From: Neelides folsomi
Lineage: Eukaryota > Arthropoda > Collembola > Neelipleona > Neelidae
Assembly: GCA_034687125.1 (NCBI GenBank)
Contig: JAQGBZ010000375.1
Coordinates: 1 to 58,665 of the forward strand
DNA length: 58,665 bases
Direction of reading: 5' to 3'
Under the pieces are notes generated by a model. It worked only from the letters and a program-made list of their open reading frames with translations, was not told the DNA's origin and did not search any database. How positions within the stretch are numbered: position 1 is the first letter of the stretch; each line of letters starts with the position of its first letter. Of this stretch, positions 12,438 to 25,724 are shown one piece after another. Both the position numbers and the translations under genes were made by a program.

Positions 12438-13795
12438 CGAGAATGAAAATGATCTCATAACTATTTCATTGGTATCAGATATCACTTCAGAAATGAAAAA
12501 TTACATTGAAAATAAAGTTAATATTACATATAAAAATTAAGAGTTAATTTTCCTTTTTTTATAACTAATTATTAATATTCATTTTATTTATTCAATATGT
12601 ATTTGATTTATTGTTTGATTTTTTTATAAGTTAAATGATGGGCCAGACACAACTCTTTCAATCATGAATAACATCGGAATCAAAGTTAGGGATTTGTTAG
12701 AACTCTATCAAGGAGAATGGATTTCAGATCAAGTAACAAATATTTGTATTAATTTTTATATATTTAATGTTGACTTTTTATATAAAAATACTTTAATTAT
12801 TTAAATTATTTCAGATAATTGACTTTTATTTTGCAATGATTGAAGAAAGGAATTTGAATGACGACACTTTGCCAAGTGTTTTTCTTTTTCAAGTTGGTTT
12901 TTTTGAATTATTAAAGTCTAACGGATCAAACTATGAAGGGGTCATTGATTGCAGCCTGAACGTAAATAAATAAATATATATGCATATGGTGTATATGTAT
13001 ATATACCTAGTTTTCATTTATCAATTTATTTCTATTTCATTTATAATTATGTTAAGGAATTTATATATTTTTTGTTTCTAGAAAAATTTGTTTGAATTTG
13101 ATCTCGTTTTTGTGCCAATCAATATAAACCATCACTGGATTTTAATTGTTCTCAATAACATCGAAAAGAAAGTTATTTGTTATGATTCAAGAAAATCTAG
13201 CCTTCAATCAAGAAGTTCAAATCAAAATATTGTTTTGGTGAATTTTATTAAAATATAAAATGAATTAATGTATTAAATAATGACAATTCACATTTCAAAA
13301 ATATTTTTAACTTATTTTCTAAAATTTTAAAATATAGAATAACCAGGTATAGGATTTCATACAATGTGATCACAAGTCCAAATTATTTCTAAACTACACA
13401 ATGCATAGTAAACATAATTTGTTATGATTAATATAATATAATTTCAGATGTTTTATAACTACGTGGCTTCTCAAAATTCCATTATGATTTGTAAGCAATT
13501 GCGATCAGTAAATCTTTCAGAATATGGGTGTGGACAACTTACGGGAGGGGTAAAAACAATATGCGAAATTAAATTTATGGTAGAATAATTAAAATTATAT
13601 CTAATTCATTTAATATGAATTTTTAATTTGTAGAAAAGTCTTCCAGAGCAGCTCAATGGTGTCGATTGTGGTGTGTTCATGCTACAATTCTCTGAATATC
13701 TCTCTCGTAAAGCGGAATTTGAATTTTCAGAAAATGACATGTCATCATTTCGCAGAAAAATGACTTACCAAATTCTCACTAAAAAATTTGATTGA
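12380..13795 (+). CDS. Ulp1/SENP-like (C48) cysteine protease carried by the transposon
   Basis: Exons 12380-12516, 12631-12732, 12815-12961, 13082-13237, 13448-13549 and 13634-13795 join in one frame. The catalytic series of C48 peptidases is complete: His in HHWILIVLN, Asp in VICYDSRKS, the oxyanion Gln in LPEQLNGVD and the nucleophile Cys in VDCGVFMLQF. Ulp1/SENP enzymes cleave SUMO or related modifiers; in transposons such domains may process transposon proteins or remove host modification. The gene has no clear initiator ATG. Its first exon opens after an acceptor at 12379 and overlaps the transposase's last exon in a different frame. It may therefore be a spliced extension of the transposase transcript, or its own start exon was missed. 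All active-site residues are present, so it looks functional. Confidence 0.85.
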
Positions 13796-14311
13796 TTACG
13801 ATTAATTAATTTTATATTAATTAACTTATTTATATTTATCATTTTGTTTATTTATCATTAAGTATTATTTATCATTTTGTAGAATTAAACTGTATGTCTA
13901 AATAAATTTACAATCAACTGAGAATATAATGATTTATTATTTGGATAATTAATATTAACTATGTATTGGTATTACAGGTAGTTATAACTTTAGAAACATT
14001 AACTGACAATTTAACTAATATAATAATATGCTATTTCCATATAATTATGTTAATTGATTTTACATGATAATATTATTAATGTGTGATCCATCGTACGATT
14101 ATTGAAATAAAAATAAATTCAAATCTGAAGAGCATAAAGTGTAATTGATTACATTAAGCATGATATTAAAAAGAATAATATTTGGGACATTGAATCAACC
14201 AAAATGAAAATTTGTATAGTACCATGATTTTCATGAACGGAGGTTCATTTTAACCCATTTTGTCATTTTACAGTGAATGGGGAATTATGATATTTTTAAT
14301 GAAATAGAACT
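13796..14311. other. Non-coding right flank of the Merlin-like element
   Basis: About 500 bp between the protease stop and the right inverted repeat. AT-rich, no frame of interest. Presumably the 3' UTR and poly(A) region of the protease gene. Confidence 0.5.
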
Positions 14312-14807
<496 letters not shown>

Positions 14808-15719
14808 TAAATACAGTTTATAATATAAATACCTTCGTATAATATGTTGCATGTATTGACACATTGTCACTTATTGGTTAATTTAAAAAAATATGTGTTA
14901 TCTGAAAAATATGCCTTTTATTATATTTTTCAGCATGATTTATGCCGAGGCTGTTATAAATGAAATACATAGGATGGCATCAATTATTCCATTTAACGTT
15001 TTTCACAAAGCTTTAGAAAACACAAGTACCTATGAATAAATATCAATCTTACTTAAATAATTTCTGATAATCTAAGTTATTAAATGAAATTTCAGGTTAC
15101 AAAAACTACCGGATTCCAAAAGGAACTTTAATTATCCCTTCCATTTACTTTGCACATCACGATGAGAAATTCTGGGGAGATCCGGAAGTTTTTCGTCCAG
15201 AAAGGTTTATAAATTAATTTAACACATTATATTAATTTATATCATAAAACATTTATAACATTTCATTAATTTTAATAGGTTCATTGATGAAACTGGAACA
15301 AAGATTTTAAAGAAGGAAGCATTAATTCCATTTTCAACTGGTAAATATATTATATATTCCTTTTGTTTAAGGAATCCATAGTTCAAGGAATATTTCATAT
15401 TTATTATATGACCAATGAATAATATTTATATTTCCAAAATATTTTATGTTAATGGGTTATAAATATAAATGTTACTTATTGTTTTAGGCAAAAGAATTTG
15501 TTTAGGAGAAGCTTTGGCTAGAGATTCTCTCTTCATATTTATAACTGGACTTTTACAAAAATTTACGTTTGAATTGGATGTTGCATCAAAAGATCACGAT
15601 TTGACAGGCCCATTAAGATTTGTTCGTTCGCCGACTCCATTCAAAGTTATCCTCAAATCGAGATAATAAATAAATAATATCAAATTATTTTGATATAATA
15701 TGATGCAAAAAATGCTCAA

Positions 15720-15992
15720 ATCGATTAAAATTTCACAAAGAATTACATAAATAAATCTAAAGTTTTCAATCATAAGGGTTTCCAATTTCAACGGTAATTT
15801 TTGTAAGCTCTCGTTCACTTCATTCCACTCTTCATTAAACTGTTGTTGACTCGTATGAACTGGCCTTTGGGATAGTATTTGAATCTGCGTGTATGGTTTC
15901 ACTGATTAAATTGGCCGGGACATTTGAACCCAAATATACTCACCCTCATCAGTAAACTCGGTTGCCATTGAGTTCCTCCAAGTTCCTTTGTC
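15720..15992 (-). other. Possible small two-exon gene or gene remnant
   Basis: On the minus strand a short exon with MATEFTDE ends at a donor near 15944. After an acceptor near 15902 the frame continues with VKPYTQIQILSQRP and a hydrophilic stretch ending near KLETLMIENF. The composition is protein-like and the splice phase fits, but I recognise no family. The 3' part runs toward the P450 terminal exon, so a further exon would have to overlap it. Could be a remnant of a transposed gene. Confidence 0.22.
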
Positions 15993-16104
15993 AATAGACT
16001 ATAAAATGAAAGGATCCATCCATTTTGATATTTAAAATTATATAGAAATAAATAAACAGTTTAATATATGAAGTGAACTTAATATTAAATATTATAACTT
16101 AATA

Positions 16105-16530
16105 TTAAAAAGTGTAAAAAACCATAAATTGTAAATACAAAGTAATTTTTTTCTTAGGCCAATTCGTCCACAAATAAGAGTCGTTTTCGACCCTTATGTT
16201 ATTTTTATTTATATGGATATTAATATTATACTTTAATGTGTACAGTAAATGGACTTAATGAAGGTGATGGAATTTTCTCTTGGATAGATCAGCTTTGCCA
16301 ACAATAATTTACATAATGAAATTCCTCATTACATACATTAGCGGGAGAGCGAATGTTTATTTAATATTTATTAAATTCATAAGATTGAGCTATCTAATTT
16401 ATTCTATATTAAAATCTAAATTACTGAACTAATGTAAATGAAATAAATACCAATAATATGTAATTATCAAAAATAATTGTTGTTCCTGATGTTCCATGAT
16501 TTTATTTGAGTTTATCCGGGTTAGCAATAT
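16105..16530. repeat. Dispersed repeat, copy B (related to 2860-3240)
   Basis: Same orientation and order of landmarks as copy A, with small insertions (for example ATGATGGAATTTTCTCTTGG). It lies between the two convergent P450 genes. No ends, target duplication or coding frame could be defined. Confidence 0.6.
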
Positions 16531-16687
16531 AAGATATTATGTAAGATAATTCTATATGTAAGTATGGTATTATTGTATTGTATTAGTTGTATAGAATATG
16601 CGTAAAGTTATTGTAAAGACAAAGAAAGCTTCAAAATATATCACAGAGAAAATACATTTAGAAAGATTGGGGATTTAAAATAAATTT

Positions 16688-19100
16688 TCAGTGACGTCTC
16701 TTAACAATGCAATTAAATGGAATTGGAGATTGGGTGAAACCAAAAACTGGATTTTCTGAATAAGTTTCTCCTTCGACACGCGAAAATGTAAAATTCTTCA
16801 AAAGAGCGGTAAGATAAACGAATATGGAAGTTTGTGCTAAACTTTCGCCTGGACAAATTCTCTTGCCTATAAACATTTAGAATAATTTGAATAATTACAA
16901 CATAATTAATTACTCACGATAATTTCAGTATTGATATACATAAGTATATGTTAGGTATATAAATTATCGATAAAATGGTTTTTTTTATTTTTAGTAAACA
17001 TTAATTTAAATAAAATTGTATTTGTACCAAATCCAAAAGTAACAACTTTTTCAGCATAAACATTGTTAATTTTTCCATATGAATCCAAAAATCTTTCAGG
17101 TCGAAAATTTTGTGGATCTCCCCAAAATGATTTCTCATTGAATATTTTATGAACGTTGCAAGTTATGACCATTCCCTTAAAGAACATAAATAAATAAATT
17201 TTAATTTTTTTTATCAATCTACATTATATTTAATCTATCTTGGTTGTGTATTCATTTTCTTTCTTTACTTTTTTAATTGCGTAATTTTTATATATGATAT
17301 CAGCAGTGGCTTGTCTTTGTGGAGGGATGGGAACAACGTCGCCACATCGAATAACTTCCAATATTGTAGCTTGTGTATATGGAAGTCTAAAATATTTAAA
17401 TTATTCGAGTATAAACATTAAACATTTAACTTTTTCAATATTATCGATTAACACTCATAATAAGGAAGAATTGAAATGAGAAATCTTACAAATCTTTTTC
17501 AGCAAAACTCGGGAATTTTGATGGGAATTCTCTATCAATTTCATCTCGAACTTTCTTTTGAATCTCCGGATACAAAACCATATATAAAATGGCAAAACTC
17601 AAATTATTACTTGTCGTCTCCGACCCCGCAGAGAATAAATCAAGAATTGTTATCACAAGGTTTTCAACTAAAATTAATTAAATTCATTAAGACAATAACA
17701 CATATTAAATTATAATGAGATTATGATATTTAACTATCAATAATAATTAAGGTTACAATTAATATTGGTGGCCGAGTTTCCTATATTTTTTTCAATCTCT
17801 TGAAGACATATTTCAGCAAAATTAGATGGATTATTCTTGTAATCAGAATTTTTTGCATTTTCAAGTATTTCCTAAAAACATAAATTACAGTATAAATGAT
17901 AAAATAAAATTTATTAAATTAATACATTAAAATACAATTAAAATACGATTTTAAATTTTGGCGCAATTTCTTACATGGCAAAAATCACGGAGAGGATAAA
18001 TGCTTCTAATCATATCTGAATATCCCGTCGACTTTGGGAATACAAATCTGAGAATCGGGAAAGCTACAGCAATTGACGATCCGAAATTCCCACATCGGAA
18101 TAAATTCTCAACGAGCACCATAAACAACTTGAGTTTTTCATCATTGTGGTCGAATCTATATCCTGCCACCATGCTCCATAATACGTTTAAAACAGAGATG
18201 TTGAAAAATCCTTTAAAGTAAACTTTCCCATTTCCTTTCTTGATTTCTTCATCGATGGTTTCATTGAGCTGTTCAAGTTCTAAATCCAAAATTGATTCCA
18301 TTGAGCTTCGCTTTCCAAATCCGAAATCTCTCAAGTTCTTTACAGTAAATCTCCGAACATCTTTCCAAATATTCCCACTAGAGAAAATAATTCCTAAAAA
18401 TTAAAATTTTATAGGTAATGAAAATAACCCATTTTATCAACTTAACTTAAATTAACTTTAAAAATATTTAACTTATTTAAATAGAATATTTAACCTCTTT
18501 CTCTAAACCAAGATCTTTCAGAAAAGAATGCAGGATAGTATCTTCCGCTCAGTTCCTCTTTTACTAAAAGTTCTTTGGAAATTTCATAAGACGAAAGCAC
18601 GACTGAAATGATTAAAATTAATTAAAGCTCATTTGTTAAATACCATACGATATATTCGTATTTGAGTCGAGTTAATAAAATGAACAGAATTCTCTTACCT
18701 GTTTCCATAAATCCAACTTTGACACACATGATGTCTCCATAAATGTTTGAAAGCTTCTCAAATGCCCGATAGACCAATGTGGGATGAGCACTGTGCATTT
18801 GAATTAAATTACCAAGAAGTGGCAACCGAAAAGGTCCTGGAATAAATTTCAAATTGTAAAATTCTTAATATTAATAATGTTACATTATATTAATTGCACA
18901 ACAATTATTATATACATAAGTAATGACAATTATTAAATGGCTTTAACCCTAATTGTCAACGAAGACATTAATTTTATTAATATACTTAAATTAAAGAATA
19001 TATTAAAATTACCCGGAGGTCTTGTTTTCTTTTCCTCCCATTCTCTCCAATAATAAAACAAGAGTAAACAAATTAATCCAATAATCAATTCAATAAACAT
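16688..19100 (-). CDS. CYP2-clan cytochrome P450 (intact)
   Basis: Nine exons on the minus strand: 19100-19013, 18836-18699, 18602-18495, 18393-17975, 17871-17757, 17667-17490, 17386-17269, 17175-17028, 16866-16688. They total 1,491 nt, 496 aa, all in phase. An N-terminal membrane anchor ([18 protein letters not shown]) is followed by the [13 protein letters not shown] hinge. Further marks are [11 protein letters not shown] in helix C/D, I-helix [13 protein letters not shown]-helix EVIR (ExxR), NFRPERF, and the heme loop [11 protein letters not shown] with the Cys thiolate ligand. It should be an ER-bound monooxygenase of unknown substrate. It is convergent with the disrupted P450 at 7.0-15.7 kb and has a different, smaller exon set, so the two are probably old paralogues. 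No damage seen. Confidence 0.93.
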
Positions 19101-20249
19101 TTTAATTCACTTTGGATTTTAATCACAACTATTTTAAAAGTTAAATCGAATAACTACACACAATAATGGAAAGTTCAATAGTGATGTTAACTCAGGTTTA
19201 AAAAATCAAATCCTGCTAAAGTCCCAATCGAGAGTTAATGTTTTAGAAGAAACGCACAGAGAGTTGACAACGAGAACAAGTTTATCAACTCCAAGGAAGT
19301 TAAAAATGAATGAACTCTTCTATGCAGATATGCACATGAATAGAATTTCTATTAATGTATTAAGTATTTACATAATGAGTATTGCATACAAAACGATTCT
19401 CAATATGCATAGCGGATAAAAAATATAGATAAGATCAGTCTTCATAAATAGAATGAATTTATTTTAAATGTTTAATTATCCCTTCGTAATTAAGTAGTAA
19501 TATTAAATGTATTAATATTATGTTACTTAATTTGGAGGATTTTCATAGCCCTGTTTGAGCTTATTTTATAACGATTGATTTTGATACTGCATTTTTAATA
19601 TAGTACATATGTTATGGTTTTGGATACGTGAATTACACTAAACATGTTGTATATATTTTTTGACTATTTCTCTTGTGCATTTTCCTCTTCATTCATTCAA
19701 GGTCTTTTACACATTCACGCAATGTTAATTAAATTTGTTTTTACCAATGCAACGCAATGTAGGTAATGGTTTTAAAGAGGAAATCTCTGGCCTCAAATTT
19801 TTAGCGAAAAAACTAAAGGTTTTATTTTCAGTTCAAACTTGTTTTATAATCGCGTCTTCTTATTATCAACATTGACATTGGATTTATATTTTATTTAAAT
19901 GGTTAAAAGCGGCTAATCCAAGTTAGCCGAATAGCCGACGTCCAAGATAGCCGACGTTTTTCCTTAAGCATTAAAAGCCCTATCTAATCTCCAATGTTAG
20001 CCGAAGATCCGACGTCCAAGCTGGCCGAATTTCAGATAAGCCGACGTCCAAGATAGCCGAATTTATTTTATTAATAGCGCTAGTGGCGCAGAATATAGTT
20101 GCATATAAGATAGATGCTTCAGATTGCCATAAAGGCAAAAATGTTTTATTTATCCTAAAGTCTTTAAAACGAGTTGGCTTTTTTCTTAAACTAAACTTTT
20201 AATTGTGTTTATATTGGTGGCTTTCTAAATGTCAGTCAAGTTAACTATT
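19101..20249. other. Intergenic region with a TAGCCGA repeat array
   Basis: Upstream of the P450 start at 19100 and downstream of the USP-like gene. Apart from the repeat at 19908-20062 I see no gene. Confidence 0.5.
19908..20062. repeat. TAGCCGA/CCGACGTCCAAG repeat array, copy 1
   Basis: At least six units alternating words such as GTTAGCCGAATA, GCCGACGTCCAAG and GATAGCCGA. The same word set, also broken by a CTATCTAATCTCCAA spacer, recurs at 54345-54600. This marks a repeat family or element end that is GC-rich for this genome. No ends or target duplication found. Confidence 0.6.
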
Positions 20250-21914
20250 TTATTGTTTAGATAAGATTCTGTAATTAAAAAATTAGAATCGAATTATGGT
20301 ATATATTACCTTTCATATTTCACTACAGATTTGTAGTGCCCAGAATGAATTGTATCTCCATAATGACAAACAACAGCTTTAAATATATAATGAACACCTC
20401 GGATATTGATCGGAGAATTCAATGGAACTATAACTTTAGTTTTGATCTTCTTCAAACTTCTAATGTTTTCATTGAAACTTTCATTGGCATTAGAGATATC
20501 TTGATTAATTGATAATGAGAATCTAAAAAAGATATTTTTAATGAACTATTATACAATTAATATTCACTCTTTGTAATAATATTATTAATTATATAATTAA
20601 ACATTTGGGTTATATAATACCTTTTCATTAAAAGAATTAAAATTTCAGGAAAATGAGTAACATGCTCTTGGGTTAGTAATGAAGACATTTCTTTGCAATA
20701 ATTGCATGAATAATTGTTGATGTAATGATCGTTCATATATTCATCAAGACATTTCTAATTAATCATAGTTATTGCATTATTACTATTTGAAACAACTGGA
20801 CAATGTAATTTATTTAATCAAACAATTTTATATTAATTTTATTTGCTTATTTCAATTGAAGACTCGTTCATCGGTACACAAAGAGGCAAAGATTTAAATG
20901 ATTGTGTTTCTGACACAAAATACAAACAATTCTCAGTTGTGCATCTTTGTTTACAATATATACAATGTGAACACACATCGAAAGTTTTCGACTCCTCTTC
21001 GCTAAATAAAAGTCAATAAATAAAAATATATAAATATTTGTTATATTTTTGTATATAAACATATGAAGGCAAATCAGGCAATTAAAAAGCATTATTTCTC
21101 ATATATCGAATATATTATATAATTTTTTAATAATATTTTATAAATTACGATGAAATTTAATAATCGATGCAAGTATTCATCCACGTCATGCTGTCTTGTC
21201 TCATTTAATTTGAACCGAACTGCACAGGCCATCTAAAATACAAAAATACAAATAAAGCATATATTGAAATTGAAATATTTTACTTTGATTATTATGGTCA
21301 CATAATAATCAAAGTAATTATTTACTTTACAATATAATTATTTACTTTAAGTGTTTCCAGATTTTGATCAAATGGGCTTTCTTGATATAGAACCCGCCTT
21401 AAGAAACAAGATATAGGGCTTCTGGTCCTGTAAACATAATACAATCAATAATAATAATTAAAGACTTCCTAATTAAGTAATTAAATATAAACAAATTTAA
21501 AAAATATATATTACATTTGTTGTGATTTAAATTTTCGTATTAATGCCAGGCACTGTAAAACTGCGTTCAGCGAGTAAGTAGTTCCAGTAGGATTTTCCAT
21601 TCCTTTTGGTCCTATGGAAAATTAGTAAAATCTTTAGTTTAATTTCTGGTTTAAATAAATATGAATTTAAAAATATAATATATATTAAAAATAAATATTT
21701 TAAATAAATTACTTATAATTGCATTAGCATGAAGTTCATCTGTTTTTGGCAAGAAGCATTTAGTCTCCCTTCGGTTATTCAAATCTCGTTTTTTTGCCTC
21801 GTGTATTTCCAATTCATTGTCATTATCGTCATTCTTTCGTTTGGTCCCTCTTTTGAGTTCTTGTTTCGGCAAATTATCAAAAACGAAGTTGAAGCGTTCG
21901 CCAAGTTCCAGCAT
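20250..21914 (-). CDS. USP/UCH-family protein lacking the catalytic cysteine
   Basis: Exons: 21914-21713, 21611-21515, 21427-21346, 21232-21149, 21001-20878, 20754-20621, 20522-20310, 20268-20250. The ubiquitin-specific-protease fold is recognisable: Cys-box (GTTYSLNAVLQCLALIRKF), QHDVDEYLHRLL, zinc-binding CxxC pairs (CSHCIYC, YSCNYCKE) and the His box (AVVCHYGDTIHSGHYKS). In active enzymes the first box reads GNTCYxN; here the Cys position is Thr/Tyr, so cleavage should be impossible although the His is kept. The N-terminal 70 residues are hydrophilic. My model loses one nucleotide of frame between the exons ending at 21149 and starting at 21001, so the gene may also be damaged or a junction is misread. 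Likely a pseudo-protease that binds ubiquitin, or a decaying paralogue. Confidence 0.75.
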
Positions 21915-22433
21915 TTGTCCTCACAACTTCATGTTTTTTGATAAAATAGCCTTCATTTTCCTTGCAATTTTTAAACTCGTTCAATTTTAAAGACTTAAAA
22001 TAAGTTTCAGTGGAAACTCTCTGAAATGAAGGAAATTTCAAAGTAATTACACCCTATTTAATATATTAACTCATAATCTTGTGTATACGTGTGGTATGAT
22101 GGTTTTAATTGGGGATTTCCATAATTTACCTGGTAAGTTCATATCTACAATTTTATTCTCGTTTAATTATCAAAGGCAAAAGGTCATCTTAAATATTTAA
22201 TGATAAATATTCCTCATTATATTAAATAAAAAATAAAACCACATTTTTAGCTAACCAAATTTAAAATTATCCTGATGTAATTCTTAAAACAAGTAAAATT
22301 GGTATACTCGGAAATCTTTTTTCCTTCATATATATATTATTTCATTCGATAATTATTAATATAGTTTAAATTATAATTTCAGTTTATCAAATATGTTCAA
22401 GTAATAAATTTGAATAAACAACAAATTTTTAAA
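21915..22433. promoter_or_regulatory. Divergent spacer between USP-like gene and trefoil-ankyrin-kinase gene
   Basis: About 520 bp of AT-rich DNA between two gene starts facing opposite directions; probably holds both promoters. No defined motif claimed. Confidence 0.35.
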
Positions 22434-25279
22434 ATGTTAATTAGATTTTATTTATATTTAACATTTATTGTAATTTCTACTACTAGGGCCTCAATCGAAT
22501 ATAAAAAAATCCCAAATGTATATTTGATAAATATTTAATATCAAGATCAAAATGTGGTTGGACAGGAATCAATTTTTCTGATTGTATAAATCGTGGTTGT
22601 TGCTATGATTTCTATAATCAACCTTCGTGTTTTTATGAAAACTTTCAATTTGGAGAAATTGCGGTTCAAATCAATAATTCAATAATATTAAAGAGTGAAA
22701 ATGAAAATTGTAATTTTGAAAATCCACTTGTAAATCGAATTAAATGCGGCCAAATTGGAATAACAAAAGAAGAATGTGAAAATCAAAATTGTTGCTTTGA
22801 CAACAGGTATACAAATGCACACAATTGTTTCTTAAACTCCAAAAAAGAAGAATTTTATGAGTTTGTCCTAAATGAACGGAGTAATAATCCCAATTGTTAC
22901 TTTGCAAATCCTTCCCGAGTTCGACGTAATTGCGAATGGCCCGAAATTACAAAAATTTCTTGTGAAAATAGAGATTGTTGTTATGATGAAGATTATAAAG
23001 ACAGTTTTACTTGTTTTTATACAAATATCGAATATCAACTTTATCCTTTCATTATAAATAACGAGGCAAATGAATTTAACAAACATATGATTGATAATCC
23101 AAATAACAGAAGATTCATTTATTTTTGTCTGAAGATGAAAATATTAATTATTTAAACAATACGGAGAAGTTAAATAGAATCAAATTAATTTTGGGACAAA
23201 ATGAAAATTTTGAAAATATTTTAATAATTGATAAAAATCCTTTAGTATTGACAATGAAGTTAATGGATTTAAATATAACCAAAGATTTAATTTTAAAGAA
23301 GATTGGGCTAACTGAAATTGATAAATATAATTTAACTCCTTTGCATTACGCTTCATATTTTGGATATTCGAAAATTGTCGAATTGCTTTTGACAAATTCA
23401 ATAGTCAAACTAAATAATGGTGATATTAAAAAAATGACTCCTTTGCATTTTGCATCTTCAAGGGGTCATATCAAAGTTGTAGAAATATTAATTAAATCAC
23501 ATGCAGATTTGGAAGCTTTAAATTACAATCGATGGACTTCGCTTCATTTAGCTCTTTCAAAAGGTCAAACTCAAATTGCAAAAATGCTAATTTCTCAAAA
23601 TGTGACCATAAACAAAAACGGTTGGAGTTTAATGCACGAAGCAAGTTACAATGGCAACGAAAAAATTGTTTCAGATTTATTAGAAAAAAGGACTAAATCC
23701 CAATGCGTTAGATATAAATGAAAACTCACCGCTACATTCCGTGACATCTTATAGTAATTCAAAAATTGTCCAAATACTTTTAGAAAATGGCGCCACTTTG
23801 TCAAAAATCGACACAAAAAATGCAATACTTTTAAAATCTGGTGACATTGAAATTATACAAATATTGAAAAATCGACTAATTAATTTTAATTTACCTTTTG
23901 AAAATCAAAATTCAGCTTTGCACATTGCAATCTCCAATCAACAAAATAAAGCAGCTTTATTTTTAATCCAAAATGGAGCAAATGTAAATGCAAAAGACGA
24001 AAGTCGATTTTCTACATCAAGCCGCCATATTAGGAAATGAAGAAATTGTAAAATTGTTAATTGAAAAAAACGCGAACGTTAATGCTCTTGACAATGAGCT
24101 ACTAACTCCGTTATTTTATGCTACATGGCTTGGTCATCTTGAAGTTGTTAAAATTTTATTGGACCACTTTGCCGATGTGAACGTTGTTGAAAGTAAATAT
24201 CAACTTACGGCATTGCTTAAAGCAGTTGAATATAACCATATTCAAATTGTCAAATTGTTACTTGACAAAGGAGCTAAAATAGAAGCCAGTACAGATAAAC
24301 TGTGGACATCTTTGCATCGAGCAGTTAATAATGGATATTTGGAAATTGTTCAACTTTTGACCGAGAGAGGGGCTAATGTAAATGCACAAGAAGTAGACGA
24401 TGAAACGCCGTTGTTCATAGCATCATATAAGGGACATTTAAATATTGCAACCTATCCATTAGCTAAGAATGCCGATGTGGAGATTCCAGATGATAATCAG
24501 ACCACACCCCTGCAAATAGACATTAAATGGACATTTTGAAATTGTCAAATTGCTATTAGATGCCAATGCGCAAGTCAATTCGGTTAATATTTATGGTAAT
24601 TCAGCCTTGCATTTTGCAATAATGGACATTTGACAATTGTGCAATTATTGCTATCCAAAGGTGCAGAGATTGATGCAATAACAAATGATAAATGGACAGC
24701 TTTATATTTTGCTATAGACAATGGGCATCATGATATTGTAGAATTTTTACTGGAAAATAACGCTAAAGTTGAATTGTTGGATCATAATTACTTAAGTCCG
24801 CTTCATTTATTTTTATATCGTAAATATCCGGAAATTACGAAACTTATTTTGAAGAAAAATCCAATAGTGAATACAAAACATTTCAACAACGGAACATTCC
24901 GTCAACGGAACATTTTATACCCCATTGCATATATCAGTGTCTCAAAATATCATTCTTGGAATTGTTTTATCAACTTCATCTGTAATTTTGATCCTTTTAA
25001 TTGTTATTATTTTCCAATCAATTAAATATAAAAGGAAGAAACGAGAATTGAAAAGATTTTTAAATGAAGATGAAATTAAGGAATTCATGGAAGGAGAAAA
25101 AATTTATTGCTCAATTGCAATTGAAGGAAATCATGTGTTTAAATATAATAATGCTTATGAAATCAAAAAAGATCAACTATTAATTGGTAAGAATATAAAT
25201 TGAAGAAATTTTAACCATATTAATATTATATATGGTAATTATAAAATCGTGAATTATTTACAATCATAATAATTTTAAC

Positions 25280-25560
25280 AAGTATGTTATCCCCATTGCA
25301 TAAGTTTTCTATACCATTTTTAAATATAGCTTTTTAAAGTTGAAAATAGTAACATCCCAGAGATTTTCTATAAAATTATACAAAATGACCAAATTAATTG
25401 TAGATTTCTATTCAAAGAGTTAAAAAGGACTGATAATGTGACCCTTGGTCAGGTAACATGTTTTTTATTTTTATCTATAATTATTCATGACTTGCATGAA
25501 ATTTATTGTGGTTTGTTATTTTGAAAAAAGGGTATAGAAAACTTTTGAAAAAGGGACAAT
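25280..25560. repeat. Candidate MITE in the intron before the kinase exons
   Basis: Imperfect inverted ends of about 27 bp: CATAAGTTTTCTATACC at 25299-25315 and GGTATAGAAAACTTTTG near 25532-25548. The interior is non-coding. I could not find a clean target duplication. Confidence 0.45.
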
Positions 25561-25724
25561 ACTAATAATAATTATATTAAAATTTATTCTTAATAGGATG
25601 TATTATAATGAGGTTCTTGTTGTGTCATAGGAATTTAATTATTTATTTTGGTAAAATAGGAGAAATAAACACTAGTTTTTAAATGTTAATTGGTTATAGT
25701 TGAATAAAAAAATAGAGCTAAAAT

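Noticed and set aside
22434..25203. Sequencing error as the only reason for the frame breaks in the ankyrin gene
   Set aside because: Neighbouring genes of similar AT content keep frame, and this gene also has two nonsense codons, a lost acceptor and an NFG motif. Not fully excluded.
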